DNA from: Myxococcales bacterium
Lineage (GTDB): Bacteria; Myxococcota_A; Polyangia; Polyangiales; Ga0077539
DNA length: 64,000 nucleotides
Direction of reading: 5' to 3'
Assembly: GCA_013298625.1 (NCBI GenBank)
Contig: JAAFIF010000001.1
Coordinates: 62,001-126,000 of the forward strand
Shown: positions 53,996 through 62,824 of the stretch, piece by piece
How positions within the stretch are numbered: the first letter of the stretch is position 1
Layout: every line of letters begins with the position of its first letter
Program-made: the position numbers and the translations under genes
Notes under the pieces: generated by a model
Databases searched by the model: none
The model's input: the letters and a program-made list of their open reading frames with translations, nothing else
Told to the model about the DNA's origin: nothing

Positions 53996-55320
53996 ACCGC
54001 GCTGCGCTCACGCTCGCCCTCGCGCTCGTGACCACCGCAGCGCAGGCGCAACAGGACGAGCCGCTGCCGTCGCAGCTCTGCTTTCGTACGCCGCGCGCGA
54101 GCCGAAACAGCGCGCCGACCTCCGGCGTGTACGCGATGGACTACGAGCGGCAGCGCGTCGAGCCCGCGGGGTTTCCCATCGTCGGAGGCAGCTCGGACAT
54201 CGGCGCGCTCGTCGGCGTCGCCGGGACGCTCTCGTACTTTCGCGACGGCTGCCGACCGTACTTCTGGAGCATGTCGCTCGGGATCACCGTGAGCGGCAAG
54301 GCCGGCCCCGCCGGCTTCGAGCTCGTCGAGCAAGACTACCGCTGGCAGATGGACATCGTGGGGATCCTCCGCGGTCGACTGCGGCTGCACCCCGCGCTGT
54401 TCGTCTCTCGCACGACGGGGCTCAACTACTTCGGCGTCGGCAACGGAGAGCGCGTTCGAGCGCCCGAGCCCTTCACCGGCGAGCCCGGTCGCTTCAACCA
54501 CTTCGGCGCGTGGGACGTGTGGGCCTTCGTCGACGCGCGCTACATGGTGAAGCGCCCGTTCAGCATCGCGATGTCCGTCGCGTATCAGTACTCGGACCCG
54601 CTCGTGTACCGAGGCAGCCTGCTCGAGAGCGAGGCCTCCATGCGCCGCGCCGACGGCTCTCCGCTGTTGTACGGCGTACAGCCGCTGCACTTCTGGCGCA
54701 CTTCGATCACGGCGATCATCGACACGCGCGACAACGAGCTGATGCCTCGACGCGGGCTCGGCTACGGCGTGTGGGCGAGCTTCAACCGCGCGTTTCCGAC
54801 GGCGGCAGACACGGTGTACGGGTCGGTGGGCGCGAGCATCGCGCACTACGTGCCCATCGTCGGACCGCTGATCTTCGCCGGGCGCGTGGTGACAGACTGG
54901 CAGTTCGGCAGGGTCCCTTTCAACGACAGCTTTCGCGGCGCAGGCCCGTACCTCGTCGACATGCCCGGCGGCGTCAACGCGATCCGCGGCGTCCCGTCTG
55001 CGCGCTACGCGGGGCCCATCAAGCTGTACGCCAACCTCGAGCTGAGGGCCCTGCTCTTTCAGTTCACCGTGCTGCGACAGACCTTCACCATCGGCGCGTC
55101 GGGCTTCTTCGACGTCGGAAGGCTCTTCAGCGACTACACGTTCAGCGCGCCCATCGACGGTCCGGGGCCTGGACTCAAGTGGGGCGCGGGCCTCGGAGCG
55201 CTCATCCGCTGGGGTCAAGCCGCAGTGTTTCGCATCGAGCTCGCGTACTCGCCGGACGCCGCGGCGACGAACCCGGGCTTTCCGTTCGGCTTCTACATCG
55301 CCGACCACGTGATGTTTTGA
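53992..55320 (+). CDS. Omp85/BamA-like surface antigen beta-barrel
   Basis: GTG 53992 (442 residues) overlaps the methyltransferase stop. A signal peptide ends near TAAQAQ. Residues 50 to the end show outer-membrane strands and the family signature NAIRGVPSARYAGPIKLYAN followed by ASGFFDVGRLF, corresponding to the RGY/F-like tip-of-L6 region of the surface antigen (D15/BamA) domain. The protein ends in an aromatic residue (DHVMF), as outer-membrane barrels do. There are no POTRA repeats, so it is a short barrel-only member, perhaps a translocon of a specific substrate. Its position after the flippase suggests involvement in envelope assembly. Confidence 0.75.
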   Translation: MNRAALTLALALVTTAAQAQQDEPLPSQLCFRTPRASRNSAPTSGVYAMDYERQRVEPAGFPIVGGSSDIGALVGVAGTLSYFRDGCRPYFWSMSLGITVSGKAGPAGFELVEQDYRWQMDIVGILRGRLRLHPALFVSRTTGLNYFGVGNGERVRAPEPFTGEPGRFNHFGAWDVWAFVDARYMVKRPFSIAMSVAYQYSDPLVYRGSLLESEASMRRADGSPLLYGVQPLHFWRTSITAIIDTRDNELMPRRGLGYGVWASFNRAFPTAADTVYGSVGASIAHYVPIVGPLIFAGRVVTDWQFGRVPFNDSFRGAGPYLVDMPGGVNAIRGVPSARYAGPIKLYANLELRALLFQFTVLRQTFTIGASGFFDVGRLFSDYTFSAPIDGPGPGLKWGAGLGALIRWGQAAVFRIELAYSPDAAATNPGFPFGFYIADHVMF

Positions 55321-55348
55321 AGCGACGCTTGCTACCCTCGCGCGCAGC

Positions 55349-57136
55349 ATGGCAGCCGCGCGCAACCCGCTCGTGTCCGACGCGTTCGTAGACTTTCTGC
55401 TCTACGACGTGCTCGACGCAGAATCTCTGACGAAACACAGTCACTTCAGCGATCACGACAGGGGCACCTTCGACCTCTGGGTGCAGAGCTGCCGACGCCT
55501 CGCGAGAGAGAAGCTCTGGCCCGCGTACCGCGCGATGGACGAGTCACCGGCGACGCTGGTCGACGGTCGAATTCGCACCCACGAAATCATGAAGGACCTC
55601 TGGTCCTCGCTCGCGGGCAACGGGACGATCAACGCGACGCGGCCGTACGCGGTGGGCGGACAGCAGCTGCCGCAGACGGTGGCCACCGCGGCGAGCGTGT
55701 ACTTGCTCGCGGCCAACTGCGCGGCGACGTCGTTCGCGGGGCTGACCACGGGCGCGGCGCACTTGATCGAAGCGTTCGGCGACGAGCGCGTGCGCGAGCT
55801 CTTTCTCAGCAAGCTCTACGACGGCACCTTCAACGGAACGATGGCGCTCACCGAGCCCCACGCCGGCTCGTCGCTCGCCGACCTCACCAGCGCAGCCGCG
55901 GCGCGGGGCGACGGGACGTTCTCGATCAAGGGCTCGAAGATCTTCATCTCGGGCGGCGACCAGTCCTTCGCGAGCAACACCGTGCACATGGTGCTCGCGC
56001 GCATCGAGGGATCGCCCGCGGGGACGCGCGGCGTCTCGCTCTTCGCCGTCCCGCGCGAGCGCCCCACGGACGACGGTAGCTGGGAGCCCAACGACGTCCA
56101 CGTCGCGGGCGCGATCCACAAGATCGGGTGGAAGGGCGTCCCCAGCCTCGCGCTCTCGTTCGGCGACGAGGGCGACTGCCGCGGATGGCTCGTCGGCGCC
56201 CCGAACCACGGCCTCAAGTGCATGTTTCAAATGATGAACGAGGCCCGACTGCTTGTCGGCGCCAGCGCCGCGGCCACCGCCTCGGTCGCCTTTCACGAGA
56301 GCCTCGCCTACGCGCGCGAGCGCACCCAGGGTCGCAAGCTCGGCGACGTCGACCCGCGCTCGAAGCCCGTCGCGCTCACCGAACACCCTGACGTGCGTCG
56401 CATGCTGCTCGCGCAGAAGTGCATCTCCGAAGGGGCGATCGCGCTGGTCTCGCTCTGCGCGCGCTACGCGGACACGGCCGAGCATCACGAGAGCGAGGCA
56501 GAGCGCGAGCGCGCGCAGCTCTTGCTGGATTTGCTCACGCCGATCGCGAAGACGTTTCCCGCCGAGCGCGGGTTCGAGAGCAACGTGTACGCCGTGCAGA
56601 TCCACGGAGGCTACGGGTACTCGAGCGAGTATCTACCCGAGGCGTGGATGCGCGATCAGAAGCTCAACTCGATCCACGAAGGCACCACGCAGATCCAGGC
56701 GCTCGACCTGCTCGGGCGCAAGGTCATCGCGAAGGGCGGCGAGGCGATCGCGCACTTTCGCGCAGAGATCGACGGTGATTTGTCACGCGCGTTGGATACT
56801 GGGGTCAGTGATTCGCTCGTGGCGCCCGTGCGCGCTGCGCTCGATCGTTGGCTCTCGCTCACCGAGTCGCTCGCGGCCAAGGGGCTGGCCGGCGACGTGA
56901 TGGGCATGATGGGGCACGCGACGGACTACCTCGACGCGACGAGCGTGCTCGTGCTCGGCTGGCTGTGGGTCAAGATGGCCGCGGCCACCGCGGCGCGCGA
57001 AGGCGACTTCTACGAGGGAATTCGCGCTGCTGCGCGCTACTGGGTGCACCGCGAGGTCCCGAGGCTCGCCACGATCGCCGCTGTGATCGAGAGCGGCGAG
57101 GACAGCTACACGGCGCTCGACGAGCGTTGGCTATAG
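55349..57136 (+). CDS. Acyl-CoA dehydrogenase, long form
   Basis: The 595-residue protein begins 28 bp after the barrel gene. The FAD/substrate regions are clear: [35 protein letters not shown], and [20 protein letters not shown]. The C-terminal part includes [20 protein letters not shown] with [17 protein letters not shown]. An N-terminal extension (1-60) and C-terminal extra domain of about 110 residues are as in the long bacterial acyl-CoA dehydrogenases of the FadE-like COG1960 group. It catalyses alpha,beta-dehydrogenation of acyl-CoAs for beta-oxidation with an electron-transfer flavoprotein. Its placement in a polysaccharide region looks incidental. Confidence 0.95.
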   Translation: MAAARNPLVSDAFVDFLLYDVLDAESLTKHSHFSDHDRGTFDLWVQSCRRLAREKLWPAYRAMDESPATLVDGRIRTHEIMKDLWSSLAGNGTINATRPYAVGGQQLPQTVATAASVYLLAANCAATSFAGLTTGAAHLIEAFGDERVRELFLSKLYDGTFNGTMALTEPHAGSSLADLTSAAAARGDGTFSIKGSKIFISGGDQSFASNTVHMVLARIEGSPAGTRGVSLFAVPRERPTDDGSWEPNDVHVAGAIHKIGWKGVPSLALSFGDEGDCRGWLVGAPNHGLKCMFQMMNEARLLVGASAAATASVAFHESLAYARERTQGRKLGDVDPRSKPVALTEHPDVRRMLLAQKCISEGAIALVSLCARYADTAEHHESEAERERAQLLLDLLTPIAKTFPAERGFESNVYAVQIHGGYGYSSEYLPEAWMRDQKLNSIHEGTTQIQALDLLGRKVIAKGGEAIAHFRAEIDGDLSRALDTGVSDSLVAPVRAALDRWLSLTESLAAKGLAGDVMGMMGHATDYLDATSVLVLGWLWVKMAAATAAREGDFYEGIRAAARYWVHREVPRLATIAAVIESGEDSYTALDERWL

Positions 57137-57166
57137 ACCGAGCGCGCCCCGCCGCGTTGATCGCGG

Positions 57167-58186
57167 CTACCGAGACAGCGCGTCGTCCACCGACTCGGCG
57201 ACCGCCGCGCGAACGAGCCACCGCGCGAGCTTCGCGCTGTCCGCACAGCGTTCGATCGCAGCGCGCTGCGCATCGGACACAGCGAGGGGCCGATCGGCGA
57301 ACGCCTGAAGCAGCGCCGAGCGCATCGTGTCCAGCACGCGCGCTTCTGCGCGCGCCTCTCCACGCGCCTCTCCGCGCGCTTCTCCTCGCGCCTCTCCGCG
57401 CGCCTCTCCGCGCGCTTCTCCGCGCGCTTCTCCGCGCGCTTCGAAGATCTCTCGCATCCGTCGCTCGAAGTTGCTCTCGATCGCAGGGTCGTTCGTCGCC
57501 ATCGCTACCTCCAACGCTCGCTGAGCGGACGCGTCGAGCGCGTCCCACAGAGCTGCAGTATACGTCCGAGCTCGAGCCTCTTCGAGCTCACCCACAGCGC
57601 TGATCGCCGCGAACACCGCGTCGATGCCAGCGGGTCCAGCGTTGCCGTGCGCGACCGCCGACAGAAACGCAAGCGACGGCCGACGCCTCGCCTCGCTCGC
57701 GTCCCGCACCCACGGAACCTCATCCGGCCCCAACACCGCCACGCGCATTTCGGCTCCTGGACCGAGCGCGAGGGGCTCGTTGGCCCACCGGGCCACATTC
57801 GCGTCAGGACTGACCACCAACAAAACAAACGGACACCGGTGCTCGCGGCGCAGCGCGCACGCGTACACGGGCCAGTCCCATGGCTTCTCGTGATCGACGG
57901 CGAGCTGCACCTCGACCAGCGCCACGATCACCGCTCTCTCACCGCGGTAGAAGACGAGCGCCGCGTCGACCGCCAGCGAAGGAGCCACGTTTTGCCGCAC
58001 CGTGGGGTCCACGAGCGCCGCGCGATCGGGCGCGTCATCGGGCCAGCGGTGCATCTGACGCAGCAGCTCTGCGGCCAGCATTGGGTCGTCGCGAAACACG
58101 TCTCGCAGCGCTTCGTGCAGAGAGCTCGGCATCGTGCCGACGTCGGTGAGCAACGCGCGCGCCGCGCGATCGCGCGCCGAAATCAC
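57167..58186 (-). CDS. Protein with (EARG)n repeat, putative Rpn/PD-(D/E)XK nuclease-like
   Basis: GTG 58186 (339 residues) has GGAG nine bases upstream; ATG 58132 (MPSSLHEALRDVFRDD) is an alternative without one. The N-terminal 150 residues read like a divergent PD-(D/E)XK/Rpn-type fold: DAALVFYRGERAVIVALVEV then QLAVDHEKPWDWPVYACALR, with acidic and Gln residues at sites resembling the D..(E/Q)xK core. A tract of seven EARG, one EARA and a final EAR lies at about residues 249-284. Such proteins occur in many copies in some Polyangiales genomes. The nuclease idea is an inference; the active lysine is not clear. The mid-C-terminal helices have no recognised function. Confidence 0.6.
   Translation of the reverse strand: MISARDRAARALLTDVGTMPSSLHEALRDVFRDDPMLAAELLRQMHRWPDDAPDRAALVDPTVRQNVAPSLAVDAALVFYRGERAVIVALVEVQLAVDHEKPWDWPVYACALRREHRCPFVLLVVSPDANVARWANEPLALGPGAEMRVAVLGPDEVPWVRDASEARRRPSLAFLSAVAHGNAGPAGIDAVFAAISAVGELEEARARTYTAALWDALDASAQRALEVAMATNDPAIESNFERRMREIFEARGEARGEARGEARGEARGEARGEARGEARAEARVLDTMRSALLQAFADRPLAVSDAQRAAIERCADSAKLARWLVRAAVAESVDDALSR
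57335..57442. repeat. Nine in-frame 12-bp coding repeats (EARG tract)
   Basis: Nine consecutive 12-bp units on the minus strand encode EARG seven times, then EARA and EARV. Units differ mainly at third codon positions (GAA/GAG; CGC/CGT/CGA), which suggests selection on the peptide after expansion. The tract is prone to length change by slippage or recombination without shifting the frame. Confidence 0.9.
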
Positions 58187-58213
58187 AGCGGATTACTCCG
58201 CGTACCTGGCGGA

Positions 58214-58247
58214 CCGCCATGGCGGCCGCCACCCGCCGCCATGGCGG
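58214..58247. repeat. Two identical 12-bp palindromes between two minus-strand genes
   Basis: CCGCCATGGCGG occurs at 58214-58225 and again at 58236-58247, exactly 22 bp apart. The second extends to GCCGCCATGGCGGC. The pair lies between the Cys-rich lipoprotein stop (58249) and the GTG start of the (EARG)n gene, so it could act as a terminator, REP-like element or operator. Confidence 0.5.
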
Positions 58248-58248
58248 C

Positions 58249-58614
58249 TCAGGCCGCGAGCTCTGGCGGCGGCAGCGGGCCGAGAAACACCGTCTCGCAC
58301 TGCCATCGCGCTCCGCCCGCGCTCGGCGTGCACCGGCAGTGCTCGGGCCCGTCGTAGCAGTGGACGCTCGGCGCGAGCGAGCACGGCTGCGTCGCGAGCC
58401 CCGCGAGGCGCATCGGACAGCCGTTGGCGCGCACCGCGACGCCGGTGTCGAGCACGCGAGCGTCGACGAGCACTCCAGCGTCTCGCCTCGGCGGAGGCCG
58501 TCGAACGCCCCCGCGCGACTGCGCGTGCGCGTCGTCGACGCATCCATCGACGCACGGCGCCAGCAACGCGAGAGAAGCGACGAACGAGACGAATCGCGCG
58601 GGTCGGTCGGTCAT
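58249..58614 (-). CDS. Small cysteine-rich exported protein
   Basis: The 121-residue product starts with a signal-like SFVASLALLAPCVDGC, in which DGC may be a weak lipobox. The mature part has a Pro/Arg-rich stretch, then CPMRLAGLATQPCSLAP and CYDGPEHCRC, a disulphide-rich domain. No family was recognised. It is followed downstream by the palindrome pair and precedes the (EARG)n gene; the gmd gene lies 30 bp upstream on the same strand. Confidence 0.5.
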   Translation of the reverse strand: MTDRPARFVSFVASLALLAPCVDGCVDDAHAQSRGGVRRPPPRRDAGVLVDARVLDTGVAVRANGCPMRLAGLATQPCSLAPSVHCYDGPEHCRCTPSAGGARWQCETVFLGPLPPPELAA

Positions 58615-58644
58615 GACGACGAGTGTACCCTGCGCGCGCTGCGC

Positions 58645-59643
58645 TCAGCCCCGCGCGCGCTTCTCTCGTGCAGCGAGCTCGAGGTCCGAGTCGACCATGC
58701 GCTCGACGAGCTCGACGAACGAGACCTTCGGCGTCCAGCGCAGCTTCTCGCGGGCCTTGCTGGGGTCGGACAAGAGCAGGTCGACCTCTGACGGCCGCAG
58801 GTACTTCGGGTCGAGCTTCACGAAGTCACCGTAGTCGAGGCCCGCGCGCGCGAAGGCCAGCTCGGCGAACTCGCGCACCGAGTGGGCCTCGCCCGTGCCG
58901 ACGACGTAGTCGTCCGCGGTGTCTTGCTGAAGCATCAGCCACATGGCCTCGACGTAGTCCTGCGCGTGGCCCCAGTCGCGACGCGCGTCGAGGTTGCCGA
59001 GGTACAGCGCGGACTGAAGCCCGTGCTTGATGCGGCCGACCGCGCGCGTGATCTTGCGCGTGACGAAGGTCTCGCCGCGACGCGGGCTCTCGTGGTTGAA
59101 CAAGATCCCGTTGCTGGCGAACATCCCGTACGCCTCGCGGTAGTTCACCGTCGCGTAAAACGAGTACGCCTTCGCGACCGCGTACGGGCTGCGCGGGTGA
59201 AACGGCGTGCTCTCTCGCTGCGGGACCTCCACGACCTTGCCGTACAGCTCGCTCGAGCTCGCTTGATAGAACCGGCACTTGCTGTCGTAGCGGCGCAGCG
59301 CTTCGAGCATGCGGATCGTTCCGAGCGCGGTGACCTCGCCGGTGTACTCGGGGATGTCGAAGGACACGCGAACGTGGCTCTGCGCGCCGAGGTTGTAGAC
59401 CTCGTCCGGCTGCACCAGCGTCACGATGGCCTGCAGGGACGAGGCGTCCGTGAGATCGCCGTAGTGCAGCTTCAGCCGCGCGTCGGGCTCGTGCGGGTCT
59501 TTGTACACGTGGTCGATGCGCTCGGTGTTGAACGAGCTCGAGCGACGGATGATCCCGTGCACTTCGTAGCCCTTCTGCAAGAGCAGGTCGGCCAGGTACG
59601 AGCCGTCTTGACCCGTGATCCCTGTGATCAGTGCGCGCTTCAT
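58645..59643 (-). CDS. gmd: GDP-mannose 4,6-dehydratase
   Basis: ATG 59643 (332 residues) overlaps the fcl stop by 4 bp. The extended-SDR motif GITGQDG (8-14) binds [15 protein letters not shown] holds the catalytic Ser/Glu, and SPYAVAKAY the Tyr154-x3-Lys158 pair. The conserved [20 protein letters not shown] region also fits GMD. It converts GDP-D-mannose to GDP-4-keto-6-deoxymannose, the first step to GDP-L-fucose and GDP-rhamnose. Together with fcl it supplies deoxyhexose for the surface glycan encoded upstream. Confidence 0.97.
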   Translation of the reverse strand: MKRALITGITGQDGSYLADLLLQKGYEVHGIIRRSSSFNTERIDHVYKDPHEPDARLKLHYGDLTDASSLQAIVTLVQPDEVYNLGAQSHVRVSFDIPEYTGEVTALGTIRMLEALRRYDSKCRFYQASSSELYGKVVEVPQRESTPFHPRSPYAVAKAYSFYATVNYREAYGMFASNGILFNHESPRRGETFVTRKITRAVGRIKHGLQSALYLGNLDARRDWGHAQDYVEAMWLMLQQDTADDYVVGTGEAHSVREFAELAFARAGLDYGDFVKLDPKYLRPSEVDLLLSDPSKAREKLRWTPKVSFVELVERMVDSDLELAAREKRARG

Positions 59644-60623
59644 CGTGCGGCTCGCTTCTTCTCTTCTTCGCGTTGGGCGATCGCGTCGCGGTTGGCTCGG
59701 TACCACGCGATCGTGCGGCGCAGGCCCTCTTCGAAGCTCGTCTGCGCGGTGAACCCGAAGCGCTCTTTCGCGCGGGAGACGTCGAGCTTGCGCCGCGGTT
59801 GGCCGTTGGGCTTCGAGGCGTCCCAGCGCAGCTCTCCAGTGAAATCACAGGCGCGCGCGATGGTGCTCGCCAGCTCGCGCATCGAGATCTCGGCCTCGGT
59901 CCCGAGGTTGACCGGGTCGGGGTCGTTGTATTTTTCTGCGGCGGTCACGAGGCCTTCGGCCGCGTCTTCGACGTAGAGAAACTCGCGCGTCGGCGTGCCG
60001 TCACCCCACAGCGTGGCCTCGCGATCGCCGCGCGCGCTCGCGTCGACGAACTTGCGGATCATCGCAGGAATCACATGCGAGTCTTCGAGGTCGAAGTTGT
60101 CCCGCGGCCCATAGAGGTTGACGGGAAACAGCATGACGAAGTTCGACCCGAACTCTTGCCGATACGCCTGCGCCATCACGAGCAGCGCTTTCTTCGCGAT
60201 GCCGTAGGGGGCGTTGGTCTCTTCGGGGTAGCCGTTCCACAGGTCGTCTTCGCGAAATGGGACGGGGGCGAATTTGGGGTACGCGCACACGGTCCCGGCC
60301 ACGACGACCTTCTCGGTGCCCGCTTGCCGCGCGCGCTCGAGCACGTTGAGCCCCATCGCCATGTTGTCCCGAAAGAACGTCCCCGGGTGCCGTCGGTTCG
60401 CGCCGATCCCGCCCACCCGCGCCGCGAGGTGGATCACCACGTCCGGCCGAGCCTCGTCGAACAGCCGCTTCGTCGCCTGCGGATCACACAGGTCGTACTC
60501 GCTCGAACGCGGGACGAACACCGCGCTCGCGCCGCGCTCGCGCAGCCGCTCGACCACAAACGAGCCGAGAAATCCGCGGCCCCCGGTGACCAAAAATCTC
60601 TTGTCGAAGAATGCCTGAGCCAT
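59640..60623 (-). CDS. fcl: GDP-L-fucose synthase
   Basis: The 327-residue SDR has the dinucleotide motif [10 protein letters not shown] (12-21), [20 protein letters not shown], the GTVCAYPK loop with the catalytic cysteine, the Tyr-x3-Lys pair in YGIAKKALL, and [20 protein letters not shown], where the conserved His acts in epimerisation. It turns GDP-4-keto-6-deoxymannose into GDP-L-fucose by 3,5-epimerisation and NADPH reduction. It is the first gene of a two-gene operon with gmd, so GDP-fucose is the likely product. Confidence 0.96.
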   Translation of the reverse strand: MAQAFFDKRFLVTGGRGFLGSFVVERLRERGASAVFVPRSSEYDLCDPQATKRLFDEARPDVVIHLAARVGGIGANRRHPGTFFRDNMAMGLNVLERARQAGTEKVVVAGTVCAYPKFAPVPFREDDLWNGYPEETNAPYGIAKKALLVMAQAYRQEFGSNFVMLFPVNLYGPRDNFDLEDSHVIPAMIRKFVDASARGDREATLWGDGTPTREFLYVEDAAEGLVTAAEKYNDPDPVNLGTEAEISMRELASTIARACDFTGELRWDASKPNGQPRRKLDVSRAKERFGFTAQTSFEEGLRRTIAWYRANRDAIAQREEEKKRAAR

Positions 60624-60662
60624 CGCTGAATGGCCGGGGACGCTACCACCCCGCGCGGTCGT

Positions 60663-61598
60663 TCAACCGAAGCACAGCACGTTGTCCGCTCCGTGCCGGC
60701 GCACGAGGTCGTCCACGTACGCGATCAGCGCGTCGCGTCGGCGCAACATCGACGCGAGCTGCGTCGGGCTCAGCACCGGGTGCGCCGGGTCTCCGTCGAG
60801 GGCCATCTCGGCCCGCACGCTCGCGTCGGTCAGCGCCCTCGCACGCTCGATCACCGAGCGCGAGAACTTCTGCGACTGACGCAGGTTGTGCATCGCGCTC
60901 GACTGCATCCGATCGCCCCACGGCTCGCTGAAACCGCCGTTGTTGTCCATGTAGATCAGCCGCCCGGCCGCGTCCATCGGGACGTTGGCGCCGCTCCAGC
61001 GATCCCAGTTGCCCGTGAGCGTGTCGAACACCAGCAGCGTCGAGATCTCTTCAGCCCGCGTGCGATCGGCGGCCGCGAGCGTCCCGCGCTGCCGAAGCCA
61101 GCCCTGCCAGCGCGTGCGCTCGCGCTCTTGATCGATCCGCGAGTCGCGGATCACAGGGCACCAGTAGATGGCCGCGCCGCGCACGGTCCCGTCGCGCTCG
61201 ACCACCACCGGCGTCTCTCTCGGCAGCCGCAGCGTCGCCCGCGGAATCACCCTCGAGCACGCCGGCGGAACCCTGCTCAACCCGAGCATTCGGTTCAACC
61301 GAAACGCCGCGATCTCGCCCAAAAACCCCTCGCCGTGCGACGCGCTCTTCGGCTTGAACGCCATGTCGATGTCCCCCATCAGGTCGCACGCGTAGTTGAC
61401 CGACGTGCTGCCCACCGGGCGCCGCGAGCCGATGCGCCCGTTGCGGATCGCCTCGAGGATCACTTCTTCAGCGATGTTGTTGAACATGCGCCCCGAGCGA
61501 GGCGCGCTCTGCGCGAGCGCGGCCCGAGGAGCGACGAGCGCGAGCAGGCCCGACCCAATGAGCATCGAGCGGCGAGTGAGTGCGTTGGCAGTTTGCAT
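60663..61598 (-). CDS. Exported protein with Fam20C/HipA-like kinase features
   Basis: ATG 61598 (311 residues) gives a signal peptide with TRRSMLIGSGLLALVAPRAA, possibly twin-arginine dependent, ending at ALAQSA. Kinase-like landmarks in order are MAFKPKS (putative ATP lysine near 82-84), GEIAAFRLNRMLGLSRVPPA (the helix that holds the salt-bridge Glu and a VPP turn), LLVFDTLTGNWDRW (Asp192, Asn197 and Asp199, the usual catalytic loop), and IYMDNNGGF (Asp218, metal-binding). The same order is found in Fam20C, HipA and phosphatidylinositol-4-kinase-like bacterial families. It would be a secreted or periplasmic kinase; substrates are unknown. Alignment was by eye, so the family call is tentative. 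Confidence 0.55.
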   Translation of the reverse strand: MQTANALTRRSMLIGSGLLALVAPRAALAQSAPRSGRMFNNIAEEVILEAIRNGRIGSRRPVGSTSVNYACDLMGDIDMAFKPKSASHGEGFLGEIAAFRLNRMLGLSRVPPACSRVIPRATLRLPRETPVVVERDGTVRGAAIYWCPVIRDSRIDQERERTRWQGWLRQRGTLAAADRTRAEEISTLLVFDTLTGNWDRWSGANVPMDAAGRLIYMDNNGGFSEPWGDRMQSSAMHNLRQSQKFSRSVIERARALTDASVRAEMALDGDPAHPVLSPTQLASMLRRRDALIAYVDDLVRRHGADNVLCFG

Positions 61599-61747
61599 GG
61601 ACACGTGTCGAGCGGTGGTGGGACGCGGTCTCTTTACCAGCAGGTGCGCGACGATCGCCACAGAGCCTGCGAGGCGCTTGAACGAAGCAAAGCGCCTCCG
61701 CATTCGACCGACCGCGCCGCTCGACGTACATTGCCCGGACTTCGGAG

Positions 61748-62692
61748 ATGCTTCGCCGGTCGATGAACGGGTCGAGCGCTGTGCGCACATGGGCAGCCAG
61801 CGCGGTCTTCGCCGCGAGCGCGCTGCTGGCCGCGTGCGGTCCAGCGGGGGGCTGCCCCCAAGGGCAAGCGCAGCTCTGCGTGCGCGAAGAGTGCCGCTGC
61901 GGGGTGATCTGCCAGACGAGCGCCGAGTGCAACGGACGCGACCTGTGCGTCCCGACGAGCAACCCGCGCATCCCGGGCGTGTGCGCGGATCCGCTGTGGG
62001 CGCTGCGGGACGCGCCGTGCGTTCCGCTTTGTACGACGGGGCAGATCTGCGTGCAGTGGGGCTCGATGCCCAACTCGTGCGCCAACCGTTGCAACGAGCA
62101 GAGCGATTGCCCGAGCCGATGCTGCATCGCCCTCAGCGACGGCGTCACCAAGGTGTGCGCCAACGAGCGCATCTGCCAGCAGTCCTGCACGACCCCGTGC
62201 GCCGCCGACGAGACGTGCGTCGCCTTCGGCTCGCGCCCCGAGTGCGCGAAGAACTGCATGTTCGACGATCAGTGCCCCGCCAACTCGTGCTGCATCGGCC
62301 TCGAAGGGGGAGGAGGCGTGTGCCCCTCTGGCGGTGACTTCTGCCCCCCACCCCCGCCGCCCGTGTGCCGCACGTTCGACACCTGTATTCAAAGCGAAGT
62401 GTCCGTCATCCCCGCGTCCGAAGGCGGCTGCGGAATGTTCGGTCAGTACGAAGGCATCGTCCGCAACGTCTGCGGCGAGCCTGCGTATTGCCTCGCGTGC
62501 TGGTACGACCCCCGCACCAGCGCGTACAGCGATTGCCTCGACCTCGGGCTCGTTCGCAACAACGTGACCGTCCCCGCGGGCGTCGGCCGCTGCTCGGACA
62601 CCGCGATGATGGAGCGGCCGTTTCGCGTGCGCTGCGTCGATCAAAACGGCATCCGCGACGGGGTCAATTGCCTGGGCAACGGACCGCTGTAG
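61748..62692 (+). CDS. Cysteine-rich lipoprotein
   Basis: The 314-residue product (ATG 61748; ATG 61763 also possible) has a lipoprotein signal with lipobox LLAAC. The mature chain is dense in cysteine, with repeated short knots: CQTSAECNGRDLCVP, CVPLCTTGQICV, CNEQSDCPSRCCIAL, CTTPCAADETCVAF and CMFDDQCPANSCCIGL. These resemble tandem disulphide knots of extracellular receptors, a widespread style in Polyangiales surface lipoproteins. Function is unknown. It is divergent from the kinase-like gene (149 bp between starts). Confidence 0.65.
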   Translation: MLRRSMNGSSAVRTWAASAVFAASALLAACGPAGGCPQGQAQLCVREECRCGVICQTSAECNGRDLCVPTSNPRIPGVCADPLWALRDAPCVPLCTTGQICVQWGSMPNSCANRCNEQSDCPSRCCIALSDGVTKVCANERICQQSCTTPCAADETCVAFGSRPECAKNCMFDDQCPANSCCIGLEGGGGVCPSGGDFCPPPPPPVCRTFDTCIQSEVSVIPASEGGCGMFGQYEGIVRNVCGEPAYCLACWYDPRTSAYSDCLDLGLVRNNVTVPAGVGRCSDTAMMERPFRVRCVDQNGIRDGVNCLGNGPL

Positions 62693-62824
62693 CGAGCACC
62701 CGCGAGGGTCTGCTACGGTCTCGCTGTGCCTGGGCGCGAGAGCGCTCGTGGCACCGGGGCGAGGCCGGTCTAGACGGGCGCTCGCTCGTTTCTCCGCAAG
62801 CGCAGAAGAGCGGCCCCCACCGGC

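Noticed and set aside
57335..57442. CRISPR-like repeat array
   Set aside because: The units are contiguous 12-mers without spacers and in frame with coding sequence; no cas genes.
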